Shown piece after piece: positions 49,088-62,804 of a stretch of 64,000 bases of DNA (positions within the stretch are counted from its first letter, which is position 1; each line of letters starts with the position of its first letter). Location: assembly GCA_963989245.1 (NCBI GenBank), contig OZ022348.1, forward strand, positions 36,775,745 to 36,839,744, in the 5' to 3' direction. The notes below the pieces were generated by a model, which saw only the letters and a program-made list of their open reading frames with translations, was not told the DNA's origin and ran no database searches. The DNA comes from Nansenia antarctica (Eukaryota; Chordata; Actinopteri; Argentiniformes; Microstomatidae). The position numbers and the translations under genes were made by a program.

Positions 49088-52000
49088 CTCTCACACACAG
49101 AACATTCTATCTGTCTAGTCTAGACTCCCTCTCACACACAGAACATTCTATCTGTCTAGTCTAGACTCCCTCTCACACAGACATGCTGTGATGTCATAGA
49201 CCAGAACATTCTATCTGTCTAGTCTAGACTCCCTCTCACACAGACATGCTGTGATGTCATAGACCAGAACATTCTATCTGTCTAGTCTAGACTCCCTCTC
49301 ACACAGACATGCTGTGATGTCATAGACCAGAACATTCTATCTGTCTAGTCTAGACTCCCTCTCACACAGACATGCTGTGATGTCATAGACCAGAACATTC
49401 AATCTGTCTAGTCTAGACTCCCTCTCACACAGACATGCTGTGATGTCATAGACCAGAACATTCTATCTGTCTAGTCTAGACTCCCTCTCACACACAGAAC
49501 ATTCTATCTGTCTAGTCTAGACTCCCTCTCACACACAGAACATTCTATCTGTCTAGTCTAGACTCCCTCTCACACACAGAACATTCTATCTGTCTAGTCT
49601 AGACTCCCTCTCACACACAGAACATTCTATCTGTCTAGTCTAGACTCCCTCTCACACAGACATGCTGTGATGTCATAGACCAGAACATTCTATCTGTCTA
49701 GTCTAGACTCCCTCTCACACAGACATGCTGTGATGTCATAGACCAGAACATTCTATCTGTCTAGTCTAGACTCCCTCTCACACAGACATGCTGTGATGTC
49801 ATAGACCAGAACATTCTATCTGTCTAGTCTAGACTCCCTCTCACACAGACATGCTGTGATGTCTTAGACCAGAACATTCTATCTGTCTAGTCTAGACTCC
49901 CTCTCACACAGACATGCTGTGATGTCATAGACCAGAACATTCTATCTGTCTAGTCTAGACTCCCTCCCACACAGACATGCTGTGATGTCATAGACCAGAA
50001 CATTCTATCTGTCTAGTCTAGACTCCCTCTCACACAGACATGCTGTGATGTCATAGACCAGAACATTCTATCTGTCTAGTCTAGACTCCCTCTCACACAG
50101 ACATGCTGTGATGTCATAGACCAGAACATTCTATCTGTCTTGTCTAGACTCCCTCTCACACAGACATGCTGTGATGTCATAGACCAGAACATTATATCTG
50201 TCTAGTCTAGACTCCCTCTCACACAGACATGCTGTGATGTCATAGACCAGAACATTCTATCTGTCTAGTCTAGACTCCCTCTCACACCAGAACATTCTAT
50301 CTGTCTAGTCTAGACTCCCTCTCACACCAGAACATTCTATCTGTCTAGTCTAGACTCCCTCTCACACCAGAACATTCTATCTGTCTAGTCTAGACCCCCC
50401 CTCACACCAGAACATTCTATCTGTCTAGTCTAGACTCCCTCTCACACACAGAACATTCTATCTGTCTAGTCTAGACTCCCTCTCACACACAGAACATTCT
50501 ATCTGTCTAGTCTAGACTCCCTCTCACACAGACATGCTGTGATGTCATAGACCAGAACATTCTATCTGTCTAGTCTAGACTCCCTCTCACACAGACATGC
50601 TGTGATGTCATAGACCAGAACATTCTATCTGTCTAGTCTAGACTCCCTCTCACACAGACATGCTGTGATGTCATAGACCAGAACATTCTATCTGTCTAGT
50701 CTAGACTCCCTCTCACACAGACATGCTGTGATGTCATAGACCAGAACATTCTATCTGTCTAGTCTAGACTCCCTCTCACACAGACATGCTGTGATGTCAT
50801 AGACCAGAACATTCTATCTGTCTAGTCTAGACTCCCTCTCACACAGACATGCTGTGATGTCATAGACCAGAACATTCTATCTGTCTAGTCTAGACTCCCT
50901 CTCACACAGACATGCTGTGATGTCATAGACCAGAACATTCTATCTGTCTAGTCTAGACTCCCTCTCACACAGACATGCTGTGATGTCATAGACCAGAACA
51001 TTCTATCTGTCTAGTCTAGACTCCCTCTCACACCAGAACATTCTATCTGTCTAGTCTAGACTCCCTCTCACACCAGAACATTCTATCTGTCTAGTCTAGA
51101 CTCCCTCTCACACCAGAACATTCTATCTGTCTAGTCTAGACTCCCTCTCACACACAGAACATTCTATCTGTCTAGTCTAGACTCCCTCTCACACACAGAA
51201 CATTCTATCTGTCTAGTCTAGACTCCCTCTCACACAGACATGCTGTGATGTCATAGACCAGAACATTCTATCTGTCTAGTCTAGACTCCCTCTCACACAG
51301 ACATGCTGTGATGTCATAGACCAGAACATTCTATCTGTCTAGTCTAGACTCCCTCTCACACAGACATGCTGTGATGTCATAGACCAGAACATTCTATCTG
51401 TCTAGTCTAGACTCCCTCTCACACCAGAACATTCTATCTGTCTAGTCTAGACTCCCTCTCACACCAGAACATTCTATCTGTCTAGTCTAGACTCCCTCTC
51501 ACACCAGAACATTCTATCTGTCTAGTCTAGACTCCCTCTCACACAGACATGCTGTGATGTCTTAGACCAGAACATTCTATCTGTCTAGTCTAGACTCCCT
51601 CTCACACAGACATGCTGTGATGTCATAGACCAGAACATTCTATCTGTCTAGTCTAGACTCCCTCTCACAAAGACATGCTGTGATGTCATAGACCAGAACA
51701 TTCTATCTGTCTAGTCTAGACTCCCTCTCACACAGACATGCTGTGATGTCATAGACCAGAACATTCTATCTGTCTAGTCTAGACTCCCTCTCACACCAGA
51801 ACATTCTATCTGTCTAGTCTAGACTCCCTCTCACACCAGAACATTCTATCTGTCTAGTCTAGACTCCCTCTCACACCAGAACATTCTATCTGTCTAGTCT
51901 AGACTCCCTCTCACACACAGAACATTCTATCTGTCTAGTCTAGACTCCCTCTCACACACAGAACATTCTATCTGTCTAGTCTAGACTCCCTCTCACACAC

Positions 52001-54049
52001 AGAACATTCTATCTGTCTAGTCTAGACTCCCTCTCACACACAGAACATTCTATCTGTCTAGTCTAGACTCCCTCTCACACAGACATGCTGTGATGTCATA
52101 GACCAGAACATTCTATCTGTCTAGTCTAGACTCCCTCTCACACAGACATGCTGTGATGTCATAGACCAGAACATTCTATCTGTCTAGTCTAGACTCCCTC
52201 TCACACAGACATGCTGTGATGTCATAGACCAGAACATTCTATCTGTCTAGTCTAGACTCCCTCTCACACCAGAACATTATATCTGTCTAGTCTAGACTCC
52301 CTCTCACACCAGAACATTCTATCTGTCTAGTCTAGACTCCCTCTCACACACAGAACATTCTATCTGTCCAGTCTAGACTCCCTCTCACACACAGAACATT
52401 CTATCTGTCTAGTCTAGACTCCCTCTCACACACAGAACATTCTATCTGTCTAGTCTAGACTCCCTCTCACACACAGAACATTCTATCTGTCTAGTCTAGA
52501 CTCCCTCTCACACAGACATGCTGTGATGTCATAGACCAGAACATTCTATCTGTCTAGTCTAGACTCCCTCTCACACAGACATGCTGTGATGTCATAGACC
52601 AGAACATTCTATCTGTCTAGTCTAGACTCCCTCTCACACAGACATGCTGTGATGTCATAGACCAGAACATTCTATCTGTCTAGTCTAGACTCCCTCTCAC
52701 ACAGACATGCTGTGATGTCATAGACCAGAACATTCAATCTGTCTAGTCTAGACTCCCTCTCACACAGACATGCTGTGATGTCATAGACCAGAACATTCTA
52801 TCTGTCTAGTCTAGACTCCCTCTCACACACAGAACATTCTATCTGTCTAGTCTAGACTCCCTCTCACACACAGAACATTCTATCTGTCTAGTCTAGACTC
52901 CCTCTCACACAGACATGCTGTGATGTCATAGACCAGAACATTCTATCTGTCTAGTCTAGACTCCCTCTCACACAGACATGCTGTGATGTCATAGACCAGA
53001 ACATTCTATCTGTCTAGTCTAGACTCCCTCTCACACAGACATGCTGTGATGTCATAGACCAGAACATTCTATCTGTCTAGTCTAGACTCCCTCTCACACA
53101 GACATGCTGTGATGTCATAGACCAGAACATTCTATCTGTCTAGTCTAGACTCCCTCTCACACAGACATGCTGTGATGTCATAGACCAGAACATTCTATCT
53201 GTCTAGTCTAGACTCCCTCTCACACAGACATGCTGTGATGTCATAGACCAGAACATTCTATCTGTCTAGTCTAGACTCCCTCTCACACCAGAACATTCTA
53301 TCTGTCTAGTCTAGACTCCCTCTCACACCAGAACATTCTATCTGTCTAGTCTAGACTCCCTCTCACACCAGAACATTCTATCTGTCTAGTCTAGACTCCC
53401 TCTCACACACAGAACATTCTATCTGTCTAGTCTAGACTCCCTCTCACACACAGAACATTCTATCTGTCTAGTCTAGACTCCCTCTCACACAGACATGCTG
53501 TGATGTCATAGACCAGAACATTCTATCTGTCTAGTCTAGACTCCCTCTCACACAGACATGCTGTGATGTCATAGACCAGAACATTCTATCTGTCTAGTCT
53601 AGACTCCCTCTCACACAGACATGCTGTGATGTCATAGACCAGAACATTCTATCTGTCTAGTCTAGACTCCCTCTCACACCAGAACATTCTATCTGTCTAG
53701 TCTAGACTCCCTCTCACACCAGAACATTCTATCTGTCTAGTCTAGACTCCCTCTCACACCAGAACATTCTATCTGTCTAGTCTAGACTCCCTCTCACACA
53801 GACATGCTGTGATGTCTTAGACCAGAACATTCTATCTGTCTAGTCTAGACTCCCTCTCACACAGACATGCTGTGATGTCATAGACCAGAACATTCTATCT
53901 GTCTAGTCTAGACTCCCTCTCACAAAGACATGCTGTGATGTCATAGACCAGAACATTCTATCTGTCTAGTCTAGACTCCCTCTCACACAGACATGCTGTG
54001 ATGTCATAGACCAGAACATTCTATCTGTCTAGTCTAGACTCCCTCTCAC

Positions 54050-57000
54050 ACCAGAACATTATATCTGTCTAGTCTAGACTCCCTCTCACACCAGAACATT
54101 CTATCTGTCTAGTCTAGACTCCCTCTCACACACAGAACATTCTATCTGTCCAGTCTAGACTCCCTCTCACACACAGAACATTCTATCTGTCTAGTCTAGA
54201 CTCCCTCTCACACACAGATCATTCTATCTGTCTAGTCTAGACTCCCTCTCACACACAGAACATTCTATCTGTCTAGTCTAGACTCCCTCTCACACAGACA
54301 TGCTGTGATGTCATAGACCAGAACATTCTATCTGTCTAGTCTAGACTCCCTCTCACACAGACATGCTGTGATGTCATAGACCAGAACATTCTATCTGTCT
54401 AGTCTAGACTCCCTCTCACACAGACATGCTGTGATGTCATAGACCAGAACATTCTATCTGTCTAGTCTAGACTCCCTCTCACACAGACATGCTGTGATGT
54501 CATAGACCAGAACATTCAATCTGTCTAGTCTAGACTCCCTCTCACACAGACATGCTGTGATGTCATAGACCAGAACATTCTATCTGTCTAGTCTAGACTC
54601 CCTCTCACACACAGAACATTCTATCTGTCTAGTCTAGACTCCCTCTCACACACAGAACATTCTATCTGTCTAGTCTAGACTCCCTCTCACACACAGAACA
54701 TTCTATCTGTCTAGTCTAGACTCCCTCTCACACACAGAACATTCTATCTGTCTAGTCTAGACTCCCTCTCACACAGACATGCTGTGATGTCATAGACCAG
54801 AACATTCTATCTGTCTAGTCTAGACTCCCTCTCACACAGACATGCTGTGATGTCATAGACCAGAACATTCTATCTGTCTAGTCTAGACTCCCTCTCACAC
54901 AGACATGCTGTGATGTCATAGACCAGAACATTCTATCTGTCTAGTCTAGACTCCCTCTCACACAGACATGCTGTGATGTCATAGACCAGAACATTCTATC
55001 TGTCTAGTCTAGACTCCCTCTCACACAGACATGCTGTGATGTCATAGACCAGAACATTCTATCTGTCTAGTCTAGACTCCCTCTCACACAGACATGCTGT
55101 GATGTCTTAGACCAGAACATTCTATCTGTCTAGTCTAGACTCCCTCTCACACAGACATGCTGTGATGTCATAGACCAGAACATTCTATCTGTCTAGTCTA
55201 GACTCCCTCTCACAAAGACATGCTGTGATGTCATAGACCAGAACATTCTATCTGTCTAGTCTAGACTCCCTCTCACACAGACATGCTGTGATGTCATAGA
55301 CCAGAACATTCTATCTGTCTAGTCTAGACTCCCTCTCACACCAGAACATTCTATCTGTCTAGTCTAGACTCCCTCTCACACCAGAACATTCTATCTGTCT
55401 AGTCTAGACTCCCTCTCACACCAGAACATTCTATCTGTCTAGTCTAGACTCCCTCTCACACACAGAACATTCTATCTGTCTAGTCTAGACTCCCTCTCAC
55501 ACATAGAACATTCTATCTGTCTAGTCTAGACTCCCTCTCACACACAGAACATTCTATCTGTCTAGTCTAGACTCCCTCTCACACACAGAACATTCTATCT
55601 GTCTAGTCTAGACTCCCTCTCACACAGACATGCTGTGATGTCATAGACCAGAACATTCTATCTGTCTAGTCTAGACTCCCTCTCACACAGACATGCTGTG
55701 ATGTCATAGACCAGAACATTCTATCTGTCTAGTCTAGACTCCCTCTCACACAGACATGCTGTGATGTCATAGACCAGAACATTCTATCTGTCTAGTCTAG
55801 ACTCCCTCTCACACCAGAACATTATATCTGTCTAGTCTAGACTCCCTCTCACACCAGAACATTCTATCTGTCTAGTCTAGACTCCCTCTCACACACAGAA
55901 CATTCTATCTGTCTAATCTAGACTCCCTCTCACACAGACATGCTGTGATGTCATAGACCAGAACATTCTATCTGTCTAGTCTAGACTCCCTCTCACACAG
56001 ACATGCTGTGATGTCATAGACCAGAACATTCTATCTGTCTAGTCTAGACTCCCTCTCACACAGACATGCTGTGATGTCATAGACCAGAACATTCTATCTG
56101 TCTAGTCTAGACTCCCTCTCACACAGACATGCTGTGATGTCATAGACCAGAACATTCAATCTGTCTAGTCTAGACTCCCTCTCACACAGACATGCTGTGA
56201 TGTCATAGACCAGAACATTCTATCTGTCTAGTCTAGACTCCCTCTCACACACAGAACATTCTATCTGTCTAGTCTAGACTCCCTCTCACACACAGAACAT
56301 TCTATCTGTCTAGTCTAGAATCCCTCTCACACACAGAACATTCTATCTGTCTAGTCTAGACTCCCTCTCACACACAGAACATTCTATCTGTCTAGTCTAG
56401 ACTCCCTCTCACACAGACATGCTGTGATGTCATAGACCAGAACATTATATCTGTCTAGTCTAGACTCCCTCTCACACAGACATGCTGTGATGTCATAGAC
56501 CAGAACATTATATCTGTCTAGTCTAGACTCCCTCTCACACAGACATGCTGTGATGTCATAGACCAGAACATTCTATCTGTCTAGTCTAGACTCCCTCTCA
56601 CACAGACATGCTGTGATGTCATAGACCAGAACATTCTATCTGTCTAGTCTAGACTCCCTCTCACACCAGAACATTATATCTGTCTAGTCTAGACTCCCTC
56701 TCACACCAGAACATTCTATCTGTCTAGTCTAGACTCCCTCTCACACACAGAACATTCTATCTGTCTAGTCTAGACTCCCTCTCACACACAGAACATTCTA
56801 TCTGTCTAGTCTAGACTCCCTCTCACACACAGAACATTCTATCTGTCTAGTCTAGACTCCCTCTCACACACAGAACATTCTATCTGTCTAGTCTAGACTC
56901 CCTCTCACACAGACATGCTGTGATGTCATAGACCAGAACATTCTATCTGTCTAGTCTAGACTCCCTCTCACACAGACATGCTGTGATGTCATAGACCAGA

Positions 57001-59550
57001 ACATTCTATCTGTCTAGTCTAGACTCCCTCTCACACAGACATGCTGTGATGTCATAGACCAGAACATTCTATCTGTCTAGTCTAGACTCCCTCTCACACC
57101 AGAACATTATATCTGTCTAGTCTAGACTCCCTCTCACACCAGAACATTCTATCTGTCTAGTCTAGACTCCCTCTCACACACAGAACATTCTATCTGTCCA
57201 GTCTAGACTCCCTCTCACACACAGAACATTCTATCTGTCTAGTCTAGACTCCCTCTCACACACAGAACATTCTATCTGTCTAGTCTAGACTCCCTCTCAC
57301 ACACAGAACATTCTATCTGTCTAGTCTAGACTCCCTCTCACACAGACATGCTGTGATGTCATAGACCAGAACATTCTATCTGTCTAGTCTAGACTCCCTC
57401 TCACACAGACATGCTGTGATGTCATAGACCAGAACATTCTATCTGTCTAGTCTAGACTCCCTCTCACACAGACATGCTGTGATGTCATAGACCAGAACAT
57501 TCTATCTGTCTAGTCTAGACTCCCTCTCACACAGACATGCTGTGATGTCATAGACCAGAACATTCAATCTGTCTAGTCTAGACTCCCTCTCACACAGACA
57601 TGCTGTGATGTCATAGACCAGAACATTCTATCTGTCTAGTCTAGACTCCCTCTCACACACAGAACATTCTATCTGTCTAGTCTAGACTCCCTCTCACACA
57701 CAGAACATTCTATCTGTCTAGTCTAGACTCCCTCTCACACACAGAACATTCTATCTGTCTAGTCTAGACTCCCTCTCACACACAGAACATTCTATCTGTC
57801 TAGTCTAGACTCCCTCTCACACAGACATGCTGTGATGTCATAGACCAGAACATTCTATCTGTCTAGTCTAGACTCCCTCTCACACAGACATGCTGTGATG
57901 TCATAGACCAGAACATTCTATCTGTCTAGTCTAGACTCCCTCTCACACAGACATGCTGTGATGTCATAGACCAGAACATTCTATCTGTCTAGTCTAGACT
58001 CCCTCTCACACAGACATGCTGTGATGTCATAGACCAGAACATTCTATCTGTCTAGTCTAGACTCCCTCTCACACAGACATGCTGTGATGTCATAGACCAG
58101 AACATTCTATCTGTCTAGTCTAGACTCCCTCTCACACAGACATGCTGTGATGTCTTAGACCAGAACATTCTATCTGTCTAGTCTAGACTCCCTCTCACAC
58201 AGACATGCTGTGATGTCATAGACCAGAACATTCTATCTGTCTAGTCTAGACTCCCTCTCACAAAGACATGCTGTGATGTCATAGACCAGAACATTCTATC
58301 TGTCTAGTCTAGACTCCCTCTCACACAGACATGCTGTGATGTCATAGACTAGAACATTCTATCTGTCTAGTCTAGACTCCCTCTCACACCAGAACATTCT
58401 ATCTGTCTAGTCTAGACTCCCTCTCACACCAGAACATTCTATCTGTCTAGTCTAGACTCCCTCTCACACCAGAACATTCTATCTGTCTAGTCTAGACTCC
58501 CTCTCACACACAGAACATTCTATCTGTCTAGTCTAGACTCCCTCTCACACATAGAACATTCTATCTGTCTAGTCTAGACTCCCTCTCACACACAGAACAT
58601 TCTATCTGTCTAGTCTAGACTCCCTCTCACACACAGAACATTCTATCTGTCTAGTCTAGACTCCCTCTCACACAGACATGCTGTGATGTCATAGACCAGA
58701 ACATTCTATCTGTCTAGTCTAGACTCCCTCTCACACAGACATGCTGTGATGTCATAGACCAGAACATTCTATCTGTCTAGTCTAGACTCCCTCTCACACA
58801 GACATGCTGTGATGTCATAGACCAGAACATTCTATCTGTCTAGTCTAGACTCCCTCTCACACCAGAACATTATATCTGTCTAGTCTAGACTCCCTCTCAC
58901 ACCAGAACATTCTATCTGTCTAGTCTAGACTCCCTCTCACACACAGAACATTCTATCTGTCTAATCTAGACTCCCTCTCACACAGACATGCTGTGATGTC
59001 ATAGACCAGAACATTCTATCTGTCTAGTCTAGACTCCCTCTCACACAGACATGCTGTGATGTCATAGACCAGAACATTCTATCTGTCTAGTCTAGACTCC
59101 CTCTCACACAGACATGCTGTGATGTCATAGACCAGAACATTCTATCTGTCTAGTCTAGACTCCCTCTCACACAGACATGCTGTGATGTCATAGACCAGAA
59201 CATTCAATCTGTCTAGTCTAGACTCCCTCTCACACAGACATGCTGTGATGTCATAGACCAGAACATTCTATCTGTCTAGTCTAGACTCCCTCTCACACAC
59301 AGAACATTCTATCTGTCTAGTCTAGACTCCCTCTCACACACAGAACATTCTATCTGTCTAGTCTAGAATCCCTCTCACACACAGAACATTCTATCTGTCT
59401 AGTCTAGACTCCCTCTCACACACAGAACATTCTATCTGTCTAGTCTAGACTCCCTCTCACACAGACATGCTGTGATGTCATAGACCAGAACATTATATCT
59501 GTCTAGTCTAGACTCCCTCTCACACAGACATGCTGTGATGTCATAGACCA
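54050..59550. repeat. Satellite blocks repeated at 3,048-bp spacing
   Basis: About 54.05-56.50 kb matches about 57.10-59.55 kb at a constant offset of 3,048. Markers: AACATTCAAT at 54511 and 57559, GTCTTAG at 55104 and 58152, ATAGAACATT at 55503 and 58551, GTCTAATCTA at 55911 and 58959, TAGTCTAGAATCCC at 56311 and 59359. The CACAGATC variant at about 54219 is private to the first copy. Confidence 0.78.
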
Positions 59551-60390
59551 GAACATTCTATCTGTCTAGTCTAGACTCCCTCTCACACAGACATGCTGTG
59601 ATGTCATAGACCAGAACATTCTATCTGTCTAGTCTAGACTCCCTCTCACACCAGAACATTATATCTGTCTAGTCTAGACTCCCTCTCACACCAGAACATT
59701 CTATCTGTCTAGTCTAGACTCCCTCTCACACACAGAACATTCTATCTGTCCAGTCTAGACTCCCTCTCACACACAGAACATTCTATCTGTCTAGTCTAGA
59801 CTCCCTCTCACACACAGAACATTCTATCTGTCTAGTCTAGACTCCCTCTCACACACAGAACATTCTATCTGTCTAGTCTAGACTCCCTCTCACACAGACA
59901 TGCTGTGATGTCATAGACCAGAACATTCTATCTGTCTAGTCTAGACTCCCTCTCACACAGACATGCTGTGATGTCATAGACCAGAACATTCTATCTGTCT
60001 AGTCTAGACTCCCTCTCACACAGACATGCTGTGATGTCATAGACCAGAACATTCTATCTGTCTAGTCTAGACTCCCTCTCACACAGACATGCTGTGATGT
60101 CATAGACCAGAACATTCAATCTGTCTAGTCTAGACTCCCTCTCACACAGACATGCTGTGATGTCATAGACCAGAACATTCTATCTGTCTAGTCTAGACTC
60201 CCTCTCACACACAGAACATTCTATCTGTCTAGTCTAGACTCCCTCTCACACACAGAACATTCTATCTGTCTAGTCTAGACTCCCTCTCACACACAGAACA
60301 TTCTATCTGTCTAGTCTAGACTCCCTCTCACACACAGAACATTCTATCTGTCTAGTCTAGACTCCCTCTCACACAGACATGCTGTGATGT

Positions 60391-62804
60391 CGTAGACCAG
60401 AACATTCTATCTGTCTAGTCTAGACTCCCTCTCACACAGACATGCTGTGATGTCATAGACCAGAACATTCTATCTGTCTAGTCTAGACTCCCTCTCACAC
60501 AGACATGCTGTGATGTCATAGACCAGAACATTCTATCTGTCTAGTCTAGACTCCCTCTCACACAGACATGCTGTGATGTCATAGATCAGAACATTCTATC
60601 TGTCTAGTCTAGACTCCCTCTCACACAGACATGCTGTGATGTCATAGACCAGAACATTCTATCTGTCTAGTCTAGACTCCCTCTCACACAGACATGCTGT
60701 GATGTCTTAGACCAGAACATTCTATCTGTCTAGTCTAGACTCCCTCTCACACAGACATGCTGTGATGTCATAGACCAGAACATTCTATCTGTCTAGTCTA
60801 GACTCCCTCTCACAAAGACATGCTGTGATGTCATAGACCAGAACATTCTATCTGTCTAGTCTAGACTCCCTCTCACACAGACATGCTGTGATGTCATAGA
60901 CCAGAACATTCTATCTGTCTAGTCTAGACTCCCTCTCACACCAGAACATTCTATCTGTCTAGTCTAGACTCCCTCTCACACCAGAACATTCTATCTGTCT
61001 AGTCTAGACTCCCTCTCACACCAGAACATTCTATCTGTCTAGTCTAGACTCCCTCTCACACACAGAACATTCTATCTGTCTAGTCTAGACTCCCTCTCAC
61101 ACACAGAACATTCTATCTGTCTAGTCTAGACTCCCTCTCACACACAGAACATTCTATCTGTCTAGTCTAGACTCCCTCTCACACACAGAACATTCTATCT
61201 GTCTAGTCTAGACTCCCTCTCACACAGACATGCTGTGATGTCATAGACCAGAACATTCTATCTGTCTAGTCTAGATTCCCTCTCACACAGACATGCTGTG
61301 ATGTCATAGACCAGAACATTCTATCTGTCTAGTCTAGACTCCCTCTCACACAGACATGCTGTGATGTCATAGACCAGAACATTCTATCTGTCTAGTCTAG
61401 ACTCCCTCTCACACAGACATGCTGTGATGTCATAGACCAGAACATTCAATCTGTCTAGTCTAGACTCCCTCTCACACAGACATGCTGTGATGTCATAGAC
61501 CAGAACATTCTATCTGTCTAGTCTAGACTCCCTCTCACACACAGAACATTCTATCTGTCTAGTCTAGACTCCCTCTCACACAGACATGCTGTGATGTCGT
61601 AGACCAGAACATTCTATCTGTCTAGTCTAGACTCCCTCTCACACAGACATGCTGTGATGTCATAGACCAGAACATTCTATCTGTCTAGTCTAGACTCCCT
61701 CTCACACAGACATGCTGTGATGTCATAGACCAGAACATTCTATCTGTCTAGTCTAGACTCCCTCTCACACAGACATGCTGTGATGTCATAGATCAGAACA
61801 TTCTATCTGTCTAGTCTAGACTCCCTCTCACACAGACATGCTGTGATGTCATAGACCAGAACATTCTATCTGTCTAGTCTAGACTCCCTCTCACACAGAC
61901 ATGCTGTGATGTCTTAGACCAGAACATTCTATCTGTCTAGTCTAGACTCCCTCTCACACAGACATGCTGTGATGTCATAGACCAGAACATTCTATCTGTC
62001 TAGTCTAGACTCCCTCTCACAAAGACATGCTGTGATGTCATAGACCAGAACATTCTATCTGTCTAGTCTAGACTCCCTCTCACACAGACATGCTGTGATG
62101 TCATAGACCAGAACATTCTATCTGTCTAGTCTAGACTCCCTCTCACACCAGAACATTCTATCTGTCTAGTCTAGACTCCCTCTCACACCAGAACATTCTA
62201 TCTGTCTAGTCTAGACTCCCTCTCACACCAGAACATTCTATCTGTCTAGTCTAGACTCCCTCTCACACACAGAACATTCTATCTGTCTAGTCTAGACTCC
62301 CTCTCACACACAGAACATTCTATCTGTCTAGTCTAGACTCCCTCTCACACACAGAACATTCTATCTGTCTAGTCTAGACTCCCTCTCACACACAGAACAT
62401 TCTATCTGTCTAGTCTAGACTCCCTCTCACACAGACATGCTGTGATGTCATAGACCAGAACATTCTATCTGTCTAGTCTAGACTCCCTCTCACACAGACA
62501 TGCTGTGATGTCATAGACCAGAACATTCTATCTGTCTAGTCTAGACTCCCTCTCACACAGACATGCTGTGATGTCATAGACCAGAACATTCTATCTGTCT
62601 AGTCTAGACTCCCTCTCACACCAGAACATTATATCTGTCTAGTCTAGACTCCCTCTCACACCAGAACATTCTATCTGTCTAGTCTAGACTCCCTCTCACA
62701 CACAGAACATTCTATCTGTCCAGTCTAGACTCCCTCTCACACACAGAACATTCTATCTGTCTAGTCTAGACTCCCTCTCACACACAGAACATTCTATCTG
62801 TCTA
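60391..62804. repeat. Tandem duplication of a 1,207-bp satellite block
   Basis: CGTAGACCAG at 60391 and 61598, the ATAGATCAG monomer about 200 bp after each, and GTCTTAG at 60704 and 61911 all recur at 1,207 bp. The end coordinate is approximate. Confidence 0.75.

Larger units (their letters stand above)
36301..52033. repeat. 16,826-bp tandem duplication, distal copy (carries retrotransposon 2)
   Basis: Second copy, 15,733 bp long. The arithmetic closes: 16,826 minus 1,156 (lost near 40450) plus 63 (gained near 49401) equals 15,733, and matching stops at 52033/52034 as that predicts. The offset from copy 1 is 16,826 up to about 40440, then 15,670 through the element, then 15,733. Shared private variants at offset 15,670 include AATACATGCTGTAATG (27161 and 42831), TCATGGACC, CTGTCTGGTC and CCTTCTCACA. 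Confidence 0.88.
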
